Source of the DNA: Billgrantia kenyensis
Lineage (GTDB): Bacteria > Pseudomonadota > Gammaproteobacteria > Pseudomonadales > Halomonadaceae
DNA length: 64,000 nt
Direction of reading: 5' to 3'
Assembly (NCBI RefSeq): GCF_013697085.1
Contig: NZ_JACEFT010000023.1
Coordinates: 1 to 64,000 of the forward strand
Shown here: in pieces, positions 56,515 to 64,000 of the stretch
Layout of the letters: each line of letters opens with the position of its first letter
Position numbering within the stretch: the first letter of the stretch is position 1
Notes under the pieces: generated by a model
The model's database searches: none
Seen by the model: only the letters and a program-made list of their open reading frames with translations
What the model was told of the DNA's origin: nothing
Made by a program: the position numbers and the translations under genes

Positions 56515-57273
56515 ATGGATTACCCCGATCTCGTTCCCGGCGTGCTGCTGCGGCGCTACAAGCGCTTCCTGGCCGATATCCGCCTCGACGACGGCCGCGA
56601 GGTGGTAGCCCACTGCCCCAACACCGGCTCGATGCGGGCGGTCAACGTTCCTGGCTGTCGGGTATGGCTGGCGGCGAGCGACAATCCCGCGCGCAAGCTG
56701 GCCTGGACCTGGGAGTTGATCGAGCTGCCCCAGCCCGACGGCAGCGTGGCGCTGGCCTCGGTGCATACCGGGCGCACCAATCGCATCGTAGAGGAGGCAC
56801 TGCGGGAGGGGCGCATTGCGGCGCTGGCTGGCTATGCCTCGCTCCGGCGCGAGGCGCGGGTCGAAGGGGCGCGGCTTGATTTTCGCCTCGATGATCCGGT
56901 ACGCGGCACCGCCTACGTCGAGGTCAAGCAGGTCACGCTCAAGGAGATCGACGGTCACGGCTATTTTCCCGATACGGTGAGCGAGCGCGGGCGCAATCAC
57001 CTGTTGGCGCTGGCGTCACTTGCCGAGCAAGGAGAGCGCGCGGCGCTGCTGTTCTGTGTGGCCCACACCGGAATCCCTGACGTAGCTCCGGCCGTGCACC
57101 TCGACCCGGCCTACGCCGCCACGCTGAGAGAGGTTGCCGGGCGCGGGGTGGAGGTGCTGGCTCACGGCTGCGAGATCGGCTGGCGCGACGGCCGTCCTGC
57201 GGCCATCACGCTGGCGGGACCGCTGTCGGTGTCACTCACTCGCCAAGTAAATTTTGCCCTCGGCATCGACTGA
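56515..57273 (+). CDS. sfsA: SfsA-family nuclease-like protein
   Basis: A 252-residue protein of the sugar fermentation stimulation family. LVPGVLLRRYKRFLADIRL, VVAHCPNTGSMRAVNVPGCRVWL in parts, SVHTGRTNRIVEEAL, VEVKQVTL and FPDTVSERGRNHL are its conserved blocks; the VEVK strand resembles a restriction endonuclease-like core. The physiological role is unclear. Its 3' end overlaps the convergent Rieske gene by 42 bases. Confidence 0.92.
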   Translation: MDYPDLVPGVLLRRYKRFLADIRLDDGREVVAHCPNTGSMRAVNVPGCRVWLAASDNPARKLAWTWELIELPQPDGSVALASVHTGRTNRIVEEALREGRIAALAGYASLRREARVEGARLDFRLDDPVRGTAYVEVKQVTLKEIDGHGYFPDTVSERGRNHLLALASLAEQGERAALLFCVAHTGIPDVAPAVHLDPAYAATLREVAGRGVEVLAHGCEIGWRDGRPAAITLAGPLSVSLTRQVNFALGID

Positions 57274-57561
57274 GATCGCCAGTGGCTGCAGGAAGCGGCC
57301 CTGACAGGGGCCGAAAACGCACTCTCCGGTTTCCGGCAGGAACAGCGCGCCGTGCATGCCGCACTGGATCAATTCGCCCCCCGCTTCGAGAAAGTCGCCC
57401 TCCGGCAGGTTGAGCGGCATCCCCTGGTGTGGGCAGAGGTTGAGCCAGGCCGTGACGCGTCCATGCACGCGGACGAGGAAGGCGTTTCTGCCGTCGGGCA
57501 GCGTTAGGCCGCGCGAGGGCGAGGCCTCAAGCTGGGCCAGGTGGCCAATCAGGGCGGGCAT
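57232..57561 (-). CDS. small Rieske [2Fe-2S] protein
   Basis: A 109-residue single-domain Rieske protein. The cluster ligands are Cys43 and His45 in LCPHQG and Cys67 and His70 in CGMHGALF, with the usual loop spacing. It has no signal or membrane segment and no partner oxygenase next to it, so it may be a soluble ferredoxin-like electron carrier or a nitrite reductase small-subunit relative. Extra cysteines at 81 and 86 are notable. Five bases separate it from the DUF4426 gene, which lies upstream on the same strand. Confidence 0.85.
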   Translation of the reverse strand: MPALIGHLAQLEASPSRGLTLPDGRNAFLVRVHGRVTAWLNLCPHQGMPLNLPEGDFLEAGGELIQCGMHGALFLPETGECVFGPCQGRFLQPLAISVDAEGKIYLASE

Positions 57562-57565
57562 GCGT

Positions 57566-58027
57566 TCAGCGCTCGATATGGAAGCGCTGGACGAAGTTCA
57601 CCTCGGCCGGCTCGCGGTTGCGGTCGTAGCGCACTTCCAGTGCGAAGTGCATGGGTTCGTCGTCCAGCATACGAAACAGCGCGATCTGCGACTGGGCGTC
57701 TCCCTCACGCAGGGTGCGGAACTCCAGCGGCGTACGGTCTTGGCCCTGGAGCTCGCCGAACGTGCCGCTGACAGGGGCGTTGACCGGGCGCAGTTGGCCG
57801 TCGACTTCTTCCAGCACGCTGACATTGAGCAGTGCCATGGCCGGGCTGCGCTGGATACCGTGGGCCTCGGCGACCTCCTGAGGCAGGAAGCTGGTGCTCA
57901 CTGCGCTGTAGTGGATCTGGTAGTCGCCGACCTGTTCGAACTGCTGTGCGTGGCCGTGCAGCGGCAGCAGGGCAAGCATCAGGGCGGCGACCAGGGGGTA
58001 GCGGCTAAGGATGCGTTTCAACAGCAT
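57566..58027 (-). CDS. DUF4426 periplasmic protein
   Basis: A 153-residue protein with an N-terminal signal peptide (about 1-28, YPLVAALMLALLPLHGHAQQ) and a beta-rich mature domain (QIHYSAVSTSFLPQEVAEAHG, then SVLEEVDGQ and a C-terminal VNFVQRFHIER). DUF4426 proteins are often encoded beside metX and metW in gammaproteobacteria, as here. Function unknown; location is inferred to be periplasmic. Confidence 0.85.
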   Translation of the reverse strand: MLLKRILSRYPLVAALMLALLPLHGHAQQFEQVGDYQIHYSAVSTSFLPQEVAEAHGIQRSPAMALLNVSVLEEVDGQLRPVNAPVSGTFGELQGQDRTPLEFRTLREGDAQSQIALFRMLDDEPMHFALEVRYDRNREPAEVNFVQRFHIER

Positions 58028-58056
58028 GGCGCTCTCCTCGACTTTTCAGGTCAGGC

Positions 58057-58677
58057 TCAGGGCTGGGTGGTTCGGCGTCGATCCTGGCGCTCAACGCGAA
58101 AGATGGCGATCTCACCGAACAGGTTGGGCCGCAGGCGGGTGGCCCAATGGCCTTCGTGGTCGCCGATGCCCACGGCCCGGTCGGTGATTCGCAGGCCCTT
58201 CTCGCGGCACAGGTGCTCGAAGTCATTGAAGGTCGACAGGTGGATGTTGGGCGTATCGTACCAAGCATAGGGTAGCGACTTGGAGACCGGCATGTAGCCG
58301 CGAATGCCCAGGTGCACCCGGTGTCGCCAGTAGGCGAAGTTGGGAAAGGTGATGATGCACTCGTCCGCCACCCGCAGCATCTCGTCGAGCATGCGATCCG
58401 GCCGGCGCAGGGCCTGCAGGGCCTGGGTCATGATCACCAGGTCATAGGTATCATCCTCGAAATGGACCAGCCCTTCGTCCAGGTTCTGCTCGATGACGCT
58501 GACCCCCTTGGCGATACAGGCGGTGATGCCTTCCGGGTCGATCTCCAGCCCATAGCCGGTGACTTGCTTGTCGCGCGCCAGGGCTTCCAGCAAGGTGCCG
58601 TCGCCGCAGGCCAGGTCGAGGATATGGGCGCCTTCAGGCACCCAGCGGTGAATCAATGCGAGGTCGGCACGCATCAT
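58057..58677 (-). CDS. metW: methionine biosynthesis protein MetW
   Basis: A 206-residue class I SAM-dependent methyltransferase-fold protein required with MetX for homoserine acylation in Pseudomonas-like bacteria. The SAM loop is [15 protein letters not shown] (about 19-33), then EIDPEGI and [10 protein letters not shown]. It overlaps metX by four bases, so the two are translated together and probably act as a complex. Confidence 0.93.
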   Translation of the reverse strand: MMRADLALIHRWVPEGAHILDLACGDGTLLEALARDKQVTGYGLEIDPEGITACIAKGVSVIEQNLDEGLVHFEDDTYDLVIMTQALQALRRPDRMLDEMLRVADECIITFPNFAYWRHRVHLGIRGYMPVSKSLPYAWYDTPNIHLSTFNDFEHLCREKGLRITDRAVGIGDHEGHWATRLRPNLFGEIAIFRVERQDRRRTTQP

Positions 58678-59831
58678 GCGGTCTCCTCCAGGCCCAGTGC
58701 CTGGGCGGCGCGAGACATGAACGCAGCGAACACGGCCTGGTAGCGCGGCTCGGGCAGCAGGAAGGCGTCGTGGCCGTGAGGCGAGTCGATGTTGACGTAG
58801 CTGACCTGCTTGCCGGCGCGGATGAGGGCATTGGCCAACTCGCGGGAGCGCGACGGCGGAAAGCGCCAGTCACTGGTGAAGCTGACCACCAGGAAGGGGC
58901 ACTGGCCGGGTGCGACTGCCTCGGCCAGTACGCCGTCGTGCTCTGCCGCCGGATCGAAGTAGTCGAGCGCCTTGGTCATCAGCAGGTAGGTGTTGGCATC
59001 GAAGGCAGTGGAGAAGGTATCACCCTGATAGCGCAGGTAGGACTCGACCTGGAACTCCACGTCGTAGCCGAAATTGAGATCCTCGCTACGCAGGTCGCGG
59101 CCGAACTTGCTGCCCATGGCGTCTTCCGAGAGATAGGTGATGTGCCCCACCATGCGCGCCAGCTTTAGGCCGCGGCGTGGTGCCGTGCCATGCTCGGCAT
59201 ACCAGCCGTCGTGAAAGTCCGGATCGGAACGGATTGCCTGGCGAGCGACCTCGTTGAAGGCAATGTTCTGGGCCGAAAGCTTGGGGGTGGCAGCGATGAT
59301 CACGGCGTTGGCGATTCGCTCGGGATAGATCCGCGTCCATTGCAGCACCTGCATGCCGCCAAGGCTGCCGCCGATAATCGCGGCGAAGCGTTCGATGCCG
59401 AGGCGGTCGGCCAGGCGTGCCTGGCTGTGCACCCAGTCGGTCACCGTGACCATGGGAAAGTCGGGTCCCCACAGGCGGCCGGTGGCGGGATTCTGGCTGG
59501 TCGGCCCGGTGCTGCCATGGCAGCCGCCCAGATTGTTGAGCGAGACCACGAAGAAGCGGTTGGTATCGATCGACTTGCCCGGACCGATATGGGCATCCCA
59601 CCAGCCCGGCTTGCGCTCGTCGAGAGAGTGGAAGCCGGCAGCGTGGTGGTGTCCCGACAGCGCATGGCAAATGAGCACCGCATTGGAGCGCTCGGCATTG
59701 AGCGTGCCATAGGTCTCGTAGACCAGGTCGTAGGCGGGCAGGGTCCTGCCGCAGGCCAGGGCCAGGGGGTCGTCGAAGTGCGCCGTCTGCGGCGACACCA
59801 GGCCGACCGAGTCATCGGGAAGCTCGGGCAT
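58674..59831 (-). CDS. metX: homoserine O-acyltransferase
   Basis: Alpha/beta-hydrolase that activates homoserine for methionine synthesis. The 385 residues have the nucleophile Ser156 in GGSLGGMQ, the oxyanion region [19 protein letters not shown], and the late Asp/His of the catalytic triad (DSPHGHDAF). Whether it uses acetyl-CoA or succinyl-CoA cannot be told from length; Pseudomonas MetX with a MetW partner uses succinyl-CoA. It is the first gene of the metX-metW pair. Confidence 0.94.
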   Translation of the reverse strand: MPELPDDSVGLVSPQTAHFDDPLALACGRTLPAYDLVYETYGTLNAERSNAVLICHALSGHHHAAGFHSLDERKPGWWDAHIGPGKSIDTNRFFVVSLNNLGGCHGSTGPTSQNPATGRLWGPDFPMVTVTDWVHSQARLADRLGIERFAAIIGGSLGGMQVLQWTRIYPERIANAVIIAATPKLSAQNIAFNEVARQAIRSDPDFHDGWYAEHGTAPRRGLKLARMVGHITYLSEDAMGSKFGRDLRSEDLNFGYDVEFQVESYLRYQGDTFSTAFDANTYLLMTKALDYFDPAAEHDGVLAEAVAPGQCPFLVVSFTSDWRFPPSRSRELANALIRAGKQVSYVNIDSPHGHDAFLLPEPRYQAVFAAFMSRAAQALGLEETA

Positions 59832-59881
59832 CTTGTCGTTTCATGTCCAGTCGTTGAGGTACGCCGCTTGCAGGGCCGGGC

Positions 59882-60472
59882 TCACAGGCCCACCAGGGCA
59901 CCGGCGATCCCGGCAGCTCTCGTCAGCGCGCCCACCACGATACCATCGATGATGCTGATGGCGATGAAGACCACGATGGGCGACAGGTCGATCATGCCCA
60001 GTGGCGGGATGACCTTGCGCACCGGCGCCATGATCGGTTCCACCAGCTGCATTACCAGCAGCGCACCCGGGTGGCTTGCATTGGGCGCGACCCAGCTCAG
60101 AATGATCATCACGATCAAGGCGAAGAAGTAGATCTTGAGGATGGCGTTGGCGATGGCGGCCACGGCACCGATCGCCACCTGGGTGATGGGCGGCATGCCG
60201 ATGCCGGCGATCTGCAGGATCACCACGATGCTGACTGCCTTGATCACGAAGGCCGAGGCCAGCGTCGCCAGGTCGAAGCGGCCCGCCACCGGGCCGAGGA
60301 AACCCTGGAAGGGCCGCACCACCGGCTGGGTGATCTTCACCACCGACTGGCTGATGGGGTTGTAGTAGTCGGCCTGGGACGCCTGCAGCAGGAAGCGCAG
60401 CATCATCAGGAACAGGTAGATGTTGATCAGGGTGTTGACCAGCAGCAGGCCGGCATTTCCCATTTGGCCCAT
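59882..60472 (-). CDS. yggT: YggT-family membrane protein
   Basis: A 196-residue inner-membrane protein with two YggT repeats and about five hydrophobic segments. FLMMLRFLLQASQADYYNPI and PVVRPFQGFLGP mark the first repeat and WVAPNASHPGALLV with VRKVIPPLGMIDLSPIVVF (in parts) the second. It is linked to proC and yggS as in E. coli. The family has been tied to osmotic or ion stress, but the role is not established. Confidence 0.9.
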   Translation of the reverse strand: MGQMGNAGLLLVNTLINIYLFLMMLRFLLQASQADYYNPISQSVVKITQPVVRPFQGFLGPVAGRFDLATLASAFVIKAVSIVVILQIAGIGMPPITQVAIGAVAAIANAILKIYFFALIVMIILSWVAPNASHPGALLVMQLVEPIMAPVRKVIPPLGMIDLSPIVVFIAISIIDGIVVGALTRAAGIAGALVGL

Positions 60473-60528
60473 GTGGGCTCCTCCGTATCATCAGGATGGC
60501 GCCCGATCCGGTTCGGGCGACCAGAAGA

Positions 60529-61353
60529 CTAACGTTGACCGAGCTCTTCGGCCATCTCGCGAGCGCGGGCGGCACAGGCCTCCATGGCTTCGGTCAACGA
60601 CGTGCGCAGCCCGGCCTGCTCAAGGTACTCCACGGCGCGTTCGGTAGTGCCGCCCGGCGACATCACGTTACGCTTGAGGCGCTCCGGGGGGAATTCGCTC
60701 TCCTGCGCCATGCGAGCTGCACCCAAGGCGGTCTGGATCGCCAGGCGGCGCGCCGTCTCGGCAGGCAGGCCGAGCTTGACGCCGGCTTCCTCCATGGCCT
60801 CGAACATCAGGAAGAAGTAGGCTGGGCCGCTGCCCGATACGGCGGTGACCGCATCCAGCAGGGCTTCTTCCTCCACCCACTCGACCAGTCCGACGGCCTC
60901 GAGCAGCTCGGTGGCCTGGGCGCGCTGCTCGGCGCTGACCTCGGGGGTGGCAAACAGGCCCGCGGCCCCGGCACCAACCAGCGAGGGCGTGTTGGGCATG
61001 CAGCGCACCAGCGGCATGCCGCCGCCGAGCCAGGCCTGCAGCGACTCGGCGGTGAGGCCGGCTGCCACAGAAATGATCAGCGGGCGTTGACGCTGCAGAG
61101 TGTCGCTCAGTCCTTCGCAGACTTCACGCATCACCTGGGGCTTCACGGCCAGCACCACGATGTCGGCGTCCCGTACTGCCGCGGCGTTGTCGGTATTGGT
61201 GCGAATGCCGTAGCGCTCGTGGATCGGCGCCAGAAAGGCATCGCTGGGCGACGTGGCGGTAATGGCGGTGGCCGGATGGCCGTTGTCGATCATACCGCCG
61301 ATGATGGCGCTGGCCATGTTCCCGGCGCCAATGAAGGTGACTCTGCTGGCCAT
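60529..61353 (-). CDS. proC: pyrroline-5-carboxylate reductase
   Basis: Last step of proline synthesis, reducing pyrroline-5-carboxylate with NAD(P)H. The 274 residues have the Rossmann motif FIGAGNMASAIIGG (6-19), VVLAVKPQVM, RCMPNTPSLVGAG and the C-terminal signature AVTAVSGSGPAYFF plus SPGGTTERAV. It lies between yggS and yggT on the same strand; proline is also an osmoprotectant in halophiles. Confidence 0.96.
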   Translation of the reverse strand: MASRVTFIGAGNMASAIIGGMIDNGHPATAITATSPSDAFLAPIHERYGIRTNTDNAAAVRDADIVVLAVKPQVMREVCEGLSDTLQRQRPLIISVAAGLTAESLQAWLGGGMPLVRCMPNTPSLVGAGAAGLFATPEVSAEQRAQATELLEAVGLVEWVEEEALLDAVTAVSGSGPAYFFLMFEAMEEAGVKLGLPAETARRLAIQTALGAARMAQESEFPPERLKRNVMSPGGTTERAVEYLEQAGLRTSLTEAMEACAARAREMAEELGQR

Positions 61354-61413
61354 TGCGTTGTGTCCTTCTGCTGTTATGTTGCGACCGGCTCAAGGCCGGT
61401 GCGAATGCGCCAT

Positions 61414-62124
61414 CTAGTGGCGTGAGTTCTCCCGGGTGCCAAAAATGGCCGTCCCCAGCCTGACCAGGGTGGCTCCCTCCAGAACTGCTGCCTCCAGGTC
61501 GTCGCTCATGCCCATCGACAAGGTATCCAGCGGCGCCTGGGGGAAGCGCTGGCGCAGGGTCTCGAGGGCATGGCGAAGCTTACCCAGCGGCTCGCGCTGG
61601 CTGGCCATGTCTTCAGCAGGTGCCGGAATGGCCATGAGTCCGCGCAGCCTCAGGCGTGGCAGTGACAGTACCGCTTCCGCCAGGCTTTCCAGCTCGTCGA
61701 GGCTCACGCCCGACTTGCTGGCCTCCCCGCTGACATTGACCTGCAGGCAGACCTGCAGTGGCTCCAGCGTGTCCGGGCGCTGGTCGTTCAGGCGCCGGGC
61801 GATCTTTTCGCGCTCGATACTGTGGACCCAGCCGAAGTGCTCGGCCACGGCGCGGGTCTTGTTGGCCTGCAGCGGGCCGATGAAGTGCCAGATGATCCCG
61901 TCCAGGTCAGCCAGCTCGGCCTGTTTCTCCAGCGCTTCCTGCACGTAGTTCTCGCCGAATTCGCGCTGGCCCAGCTCCCAGGCCTGGCGGATCAGGCTGG
62001 CAGGCTTGGTCTTGCTCACGGCGAGCAGGCGCGCGGCGTCAGCAGGGCGCCCAGCCGCTGCCAGGGCATCGGCCAAACGGCGTCGGGCACTGGCCAGCGA
62101 CTCCGAAAGCATGGTATCCGTCAT
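61414..62124 (-). CDS. yggS: YggS-family pyridoxal-phosphate homeostasis protein
   Basis: A 236-residue PLP-binding protein that helps keep the cellular vitamin B6 and amino acid pools balanced. The PLP lysine is Lys38 in LLAVSKTKP; FGENYVQEA, WHFIGPLQANK, VNVSGEASKSGV and SMGMSDDLEAA are the family's blocks. ATG 62124 (MTDTM) or 62112 (MLSES) could be the start. It diverges from pilT and leads the yggS-proC-yggT group. Confidence 0.94.
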   Translation of the reverse strand: MTDTMLSESLASARRRLADALAAAGRPADAARLLAVSKTKPASLIRQAWELGQREFGENYVQEALEKQAELADLDGIIWHFIGPLQANKTRAVAEHFGWVHSIEREKIARRLNDQRPDTLEPLQVCLQVNVSGEASKSGVSLDELESLAEAVLSLPRLRLRGLMAIPAPAEDMASQREPLGKLRHALETLRQRFPQAPLDTLSMGMSDDLEAAVLEGATLVRLGTAIFGTRENSRH

Positions 62125-62202
62125 TTCAGCCACATGAAGTCCGTCATGTCCGCTAGGTCTGTCATACTCGCTGGAAACTACACCGGGGAGCAGGGGAATC
62201 GC

Positions 62203-63237
62203 ATGGATATTACCGAACTGCTGGCGTTCTCGGCAAAGCAGAACGCCTCCGATCTGCATCTGTCGGCCGGCTTGCCGCCGATGATACGGGTCGACGGCGA
62301 CATTCGGCGCCTCAACGTGCCGGCGATGGAGGATCGCGAAGTCCGCAAGCTGATCTACGACATCATGGGGGATCGCCAGCGCCGTGACTACGAAGAGTTT
62401 TTCGAAACCGACTTCTCCTTCGAGGTCCCCGGAGTGGCGCGCTTCCGTGTCAACGCCTTCAACCAGGCCCGCGGTGCCGGCGCGGTGTTCCGCACCATCC
62501 CCAGTGAAGTGCTGACCATGGAAGAGCTGGGATTGGGCGATGTCTTCCGTCGCCTGTCTCTGCTTCCCCGCGGCCTGGTGCTGGTCACCGGGCCCACCGG
62601 CTCGGGCAAGAGCACCACCCTGGCAGCCATGATCGACTATATCAACGATCACCGTTACGACCACATCCTCACCATCGAGGACCCGGTGGAGTTCGTCCAC
62701 CGCAGCAAGCGCTGCCTGATCAACCAACGTGAGGTGCACCGTGACACCCATGGTTTCGCTCAGGCATTGCGCAGTGCGCTGCGTGAAGACCCCGACGTGA
62801 TCCTGGTGGGCGAGATGCGCGACCTCGAAACCATCCGGCTGGCGTTGACCGCCGCCGAAACCGGCCACCTGGTGTTCGGTACCCTGCACACCACTTCGGC
62901 GGCCAAGACCATCGACCGTATCATTGATGTCTTTCCCGGCGAAGAGAAAGCCATGGTGCGCTCGATGCTTTCGGAGTCGCTGCAGGCGGTGATTTCGCAG
63001 ACCCTGCTCAAGCGCCGCTCCGGTGGCCGGGTTGCGGCCCACGAGATCCTCATCGCCAATGCGGCGGTGCGCAACCTGATCCGTGAGGACAAGGTGGCGC
63101 AGATCTATTCCGCGATCCAGACGGGCGGCAACCTGGGCATGCAGACCCTGGATGCCAGCTTGGCCAAGCTGGTCGCGGAAAACGTGGTCAATCGCGATGA
63201 AGCCCAGGCCAGAGCCAAGAGCGCGCTGGGCAGCTGA
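62203..63237 (+). CDS. pilT: twitching motility ATPase PilT
   Basis: Hexameric ATPase that retracts type IV pili. The 344 residues have the N-terminal domain with SDLHLSAGLPPMIRVDGD, Walker A GPTGSGKST (130-138), the Asp box LTIEDPVEFVH, Walker B ALREDPDVILVGEMRD and the His box TGHLVFGTLHTTSA. The ATG at 62203 matches the usual start MDITELLAFS. pilU follows by 28 bases; yggS diverges, as in Pseudomonas. Confidence 0.97.
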   Translation: MDITELLAFSAKQNASDLHLSAGLPPMIRVDGDIRRLNVPAMEDREVRKLIYDIMGDRQRRDYEEFFETDFSFEVPGVARFRVNAFNQARGAGAVFRTIPSEVLTMEELGLGDVFRRLSLLPRGLVLVTGPTGSGKSTTLAAMIDYINDHRYDHILTIEDPVEFVHRSKRCLINQREVHRDTHGFAQALRSALREDPDVILVGEMRDLETIRLALTAAETGHLVFGTLHTTSAAKTIDRIIDVFPGEEKAMVRSMLSESLQAVISQTLLKRRSGGRVAAHEILIANAAVRNLIREDKVAQIYSAIQTGGNLGMQTLDASLAKLVAENVVNRDEAQARAKSALGS

Positions 63238-63265
63238 TCGAGCGAGGAACTGAAAGGGGGCGGAG

Positions 63266-64000
63266 ATGAAAGCACAAGAGTGGCTCGAGCAGTTGCTGGG
63301 AATCATGGCCCAGAAGGAGGCATCGGACCTGTTGATCTCGGTGCAGGCACCACCCACGATCAAGATTGCCGGTAAGCTGACGGCGCTGGGCGACCAGCGC
63401 CTCTCCGTGGAGCAAGTACGAGAGCTGGTCAATGTGGCCGTGCCGGAAGGTTTGAAAGCGCGTTTTAACCAGGAGCGCGAGGCCAACTTCGCCCTGAGCC
63501 TCAGCGGTAGGGGGCGCTTTCGCGTCAGTGCCTTCCAGCAGCGCAACCAGCTTGCCATGGTCATCCGCCGCATTGCCTATGAGATTCCCCACCTCGAGGA
63601 ACTCTCGTTGCCGCCGCAGCTTGGCGAACTGGCCAACCTCAAGCGAGGCCTGGTGTTCGTGGTGGGTGGTACCGGTACCGGTAAATCGACCACCCTGGCG
63701 TCGATGATCCAGCAGCGCAACGAAACCGTGGGCGGCCACATCATCAGCGTCGAAGATCCCATCGAGTTCGTCCACCCGCACAAGAAGGCGATCATCAACC
63801 AGCGCGAAGTGGGCATCGATACCGAGTCCTTCGAGGTGGCGCTGAAGAACACCCTGCGCCAGGCGCCGGACGTGATCCTGATTGGCGAGGTGCGCACCCG
63901 CGAGACCATGGAGCATGCCCTGACGTTTGCCGAAACGGGTCACCTCTGCCTGGCCACGCTGCATGCCAACAATGCCAACCAGGCGCTGGACCGGATCATC
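63266..64000 (+). CDS. pilU: pilus retraction ATPase PilU (cut by window edge)
   Basis: PilT paralogue that assists retraction of type IV pili. The 245 visible residues start MKAQEWLEQLLGIMAQKEAS, with Walker A GGTGTGKST, SVEDPIEFVHPHKKAIINQR in part and the Walker B region APDVILIGEVRTRETMEHAL in two pieces. The initial codon has GGCGGAG upstream. No stop is reached before 64000. The pair pilT-pilU in this order is standard in Pseudomonas-like bacteria. Confidence 0.93.
   Translation, partial: MKAQEWLEQLLGIMAQKEASDLLISVQAPPTIKIAGKLTALGDQRLSVEQVRELVNVAVPEGLKARFNQEREANFALSLSGRGRFRVSAFQQRNQLAMVIRRIAYEIPHLEELSLPPQLGELANLKRGLVFVVGGTGTGKSTTLASMIQQRNETVGGHIISVEDPIEFVHPHKKAIINQREVGIDTESFEVALKNTLRQAPDVILIGEVRTRETMEHALTFAETGHLCLATLHANNANQALDRII

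Overview
The window looks like a chromosomal segment of a GC-rich gammaproteobacterium, most likely Halomonadaceae (Halomonas-like) or a close relative of the Pseudomonas/Oceanospirillales branch. This is inferred from gene order (smpB/ratA/rnfH/bamE/fur/recN/grpE/dnaK/dnaJ; secG-tRNA-Leu-tRNA-fMet-rimP-nusA-infB-rbfA-truB-rpsO-pnp; dksA-gluQ-cbrXAB-crcZ-pcnB-folK-panBCD; metX-metW) and from protein character. No species-level search was possible. There is no prophage, insertion sequence, rRNA operon or CRISPR array; the segment is almost entirely core genome.

Layout. 1-2 kb: start of pyruvate kinase diverging from gapA, with two HexR-like palindromes between them, then a small lipoprotein. 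2-6 kb: an aspartokinase of unusual (Bacteroidetes-like) type beside carboxynorspermidine decarboxylase and synthase, so aspartate-semialdehyde supply and polyamine synthesis are adjacent. 6-16 kb: a Crp-family regulator, tmRNA and SmpB (trans-translation), RatA/RnfH, BamE, Fur, RecN (SOS box), and grpE-dnaK-dnaJ with two clear sigma-32 promoters. 16-20.7 kb: small proteins, an EamA exporter, a 656-residue protein joining a Clp1/Grc3-type polynucleotide kinase to an RNase Z-type nuclease, and a higBA toxin-antitoxin pair whose toxin has an in-frame stop. 20.7-33.8 kb: dapB, carAB with a leader hairpin, greA, yhbY/rlmE, ftsH-folP-glmM, tpiA and secG.

33.8-43 kb: two tRNAs and the transcription/translation operon rimP to pnp, then a thiolase. 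44-55 kb, all on the minus strand: dksA, gluQ, a 58-residue membrane protein (CbrX-like), the CbrA sensor kinase with its transporter domain, the sigma-54 activator CbrB, a non-coding RNA with the hallmarks of CrcZ, then pcnB, folK and panB-panC-panD. The CbrAB-CrcZ block is a complete carbon catabolite control module: CbrB with sigma-54 should drive an RNA whose repeated A-rich loops sequester Hfq/Crc. 55-64 kb: an aminotransferase, sfsA, a small Rieske protein, a DUF4426 protein, metW-metX, yggT-proC-yggS, and divergent pilT-pilU, with pilU running off the end.

Most interesting points: the previously unannotated CrcZ-type RNA with its sigma-54 promoter and upstream dyad, the kinase-RNase Z fusion, the Bacteroidetes-type aspartokinase beside the polyamine genes, the toxin with a single nonsense codon, and an initiator tRNA with a U1-U72 mismatch.
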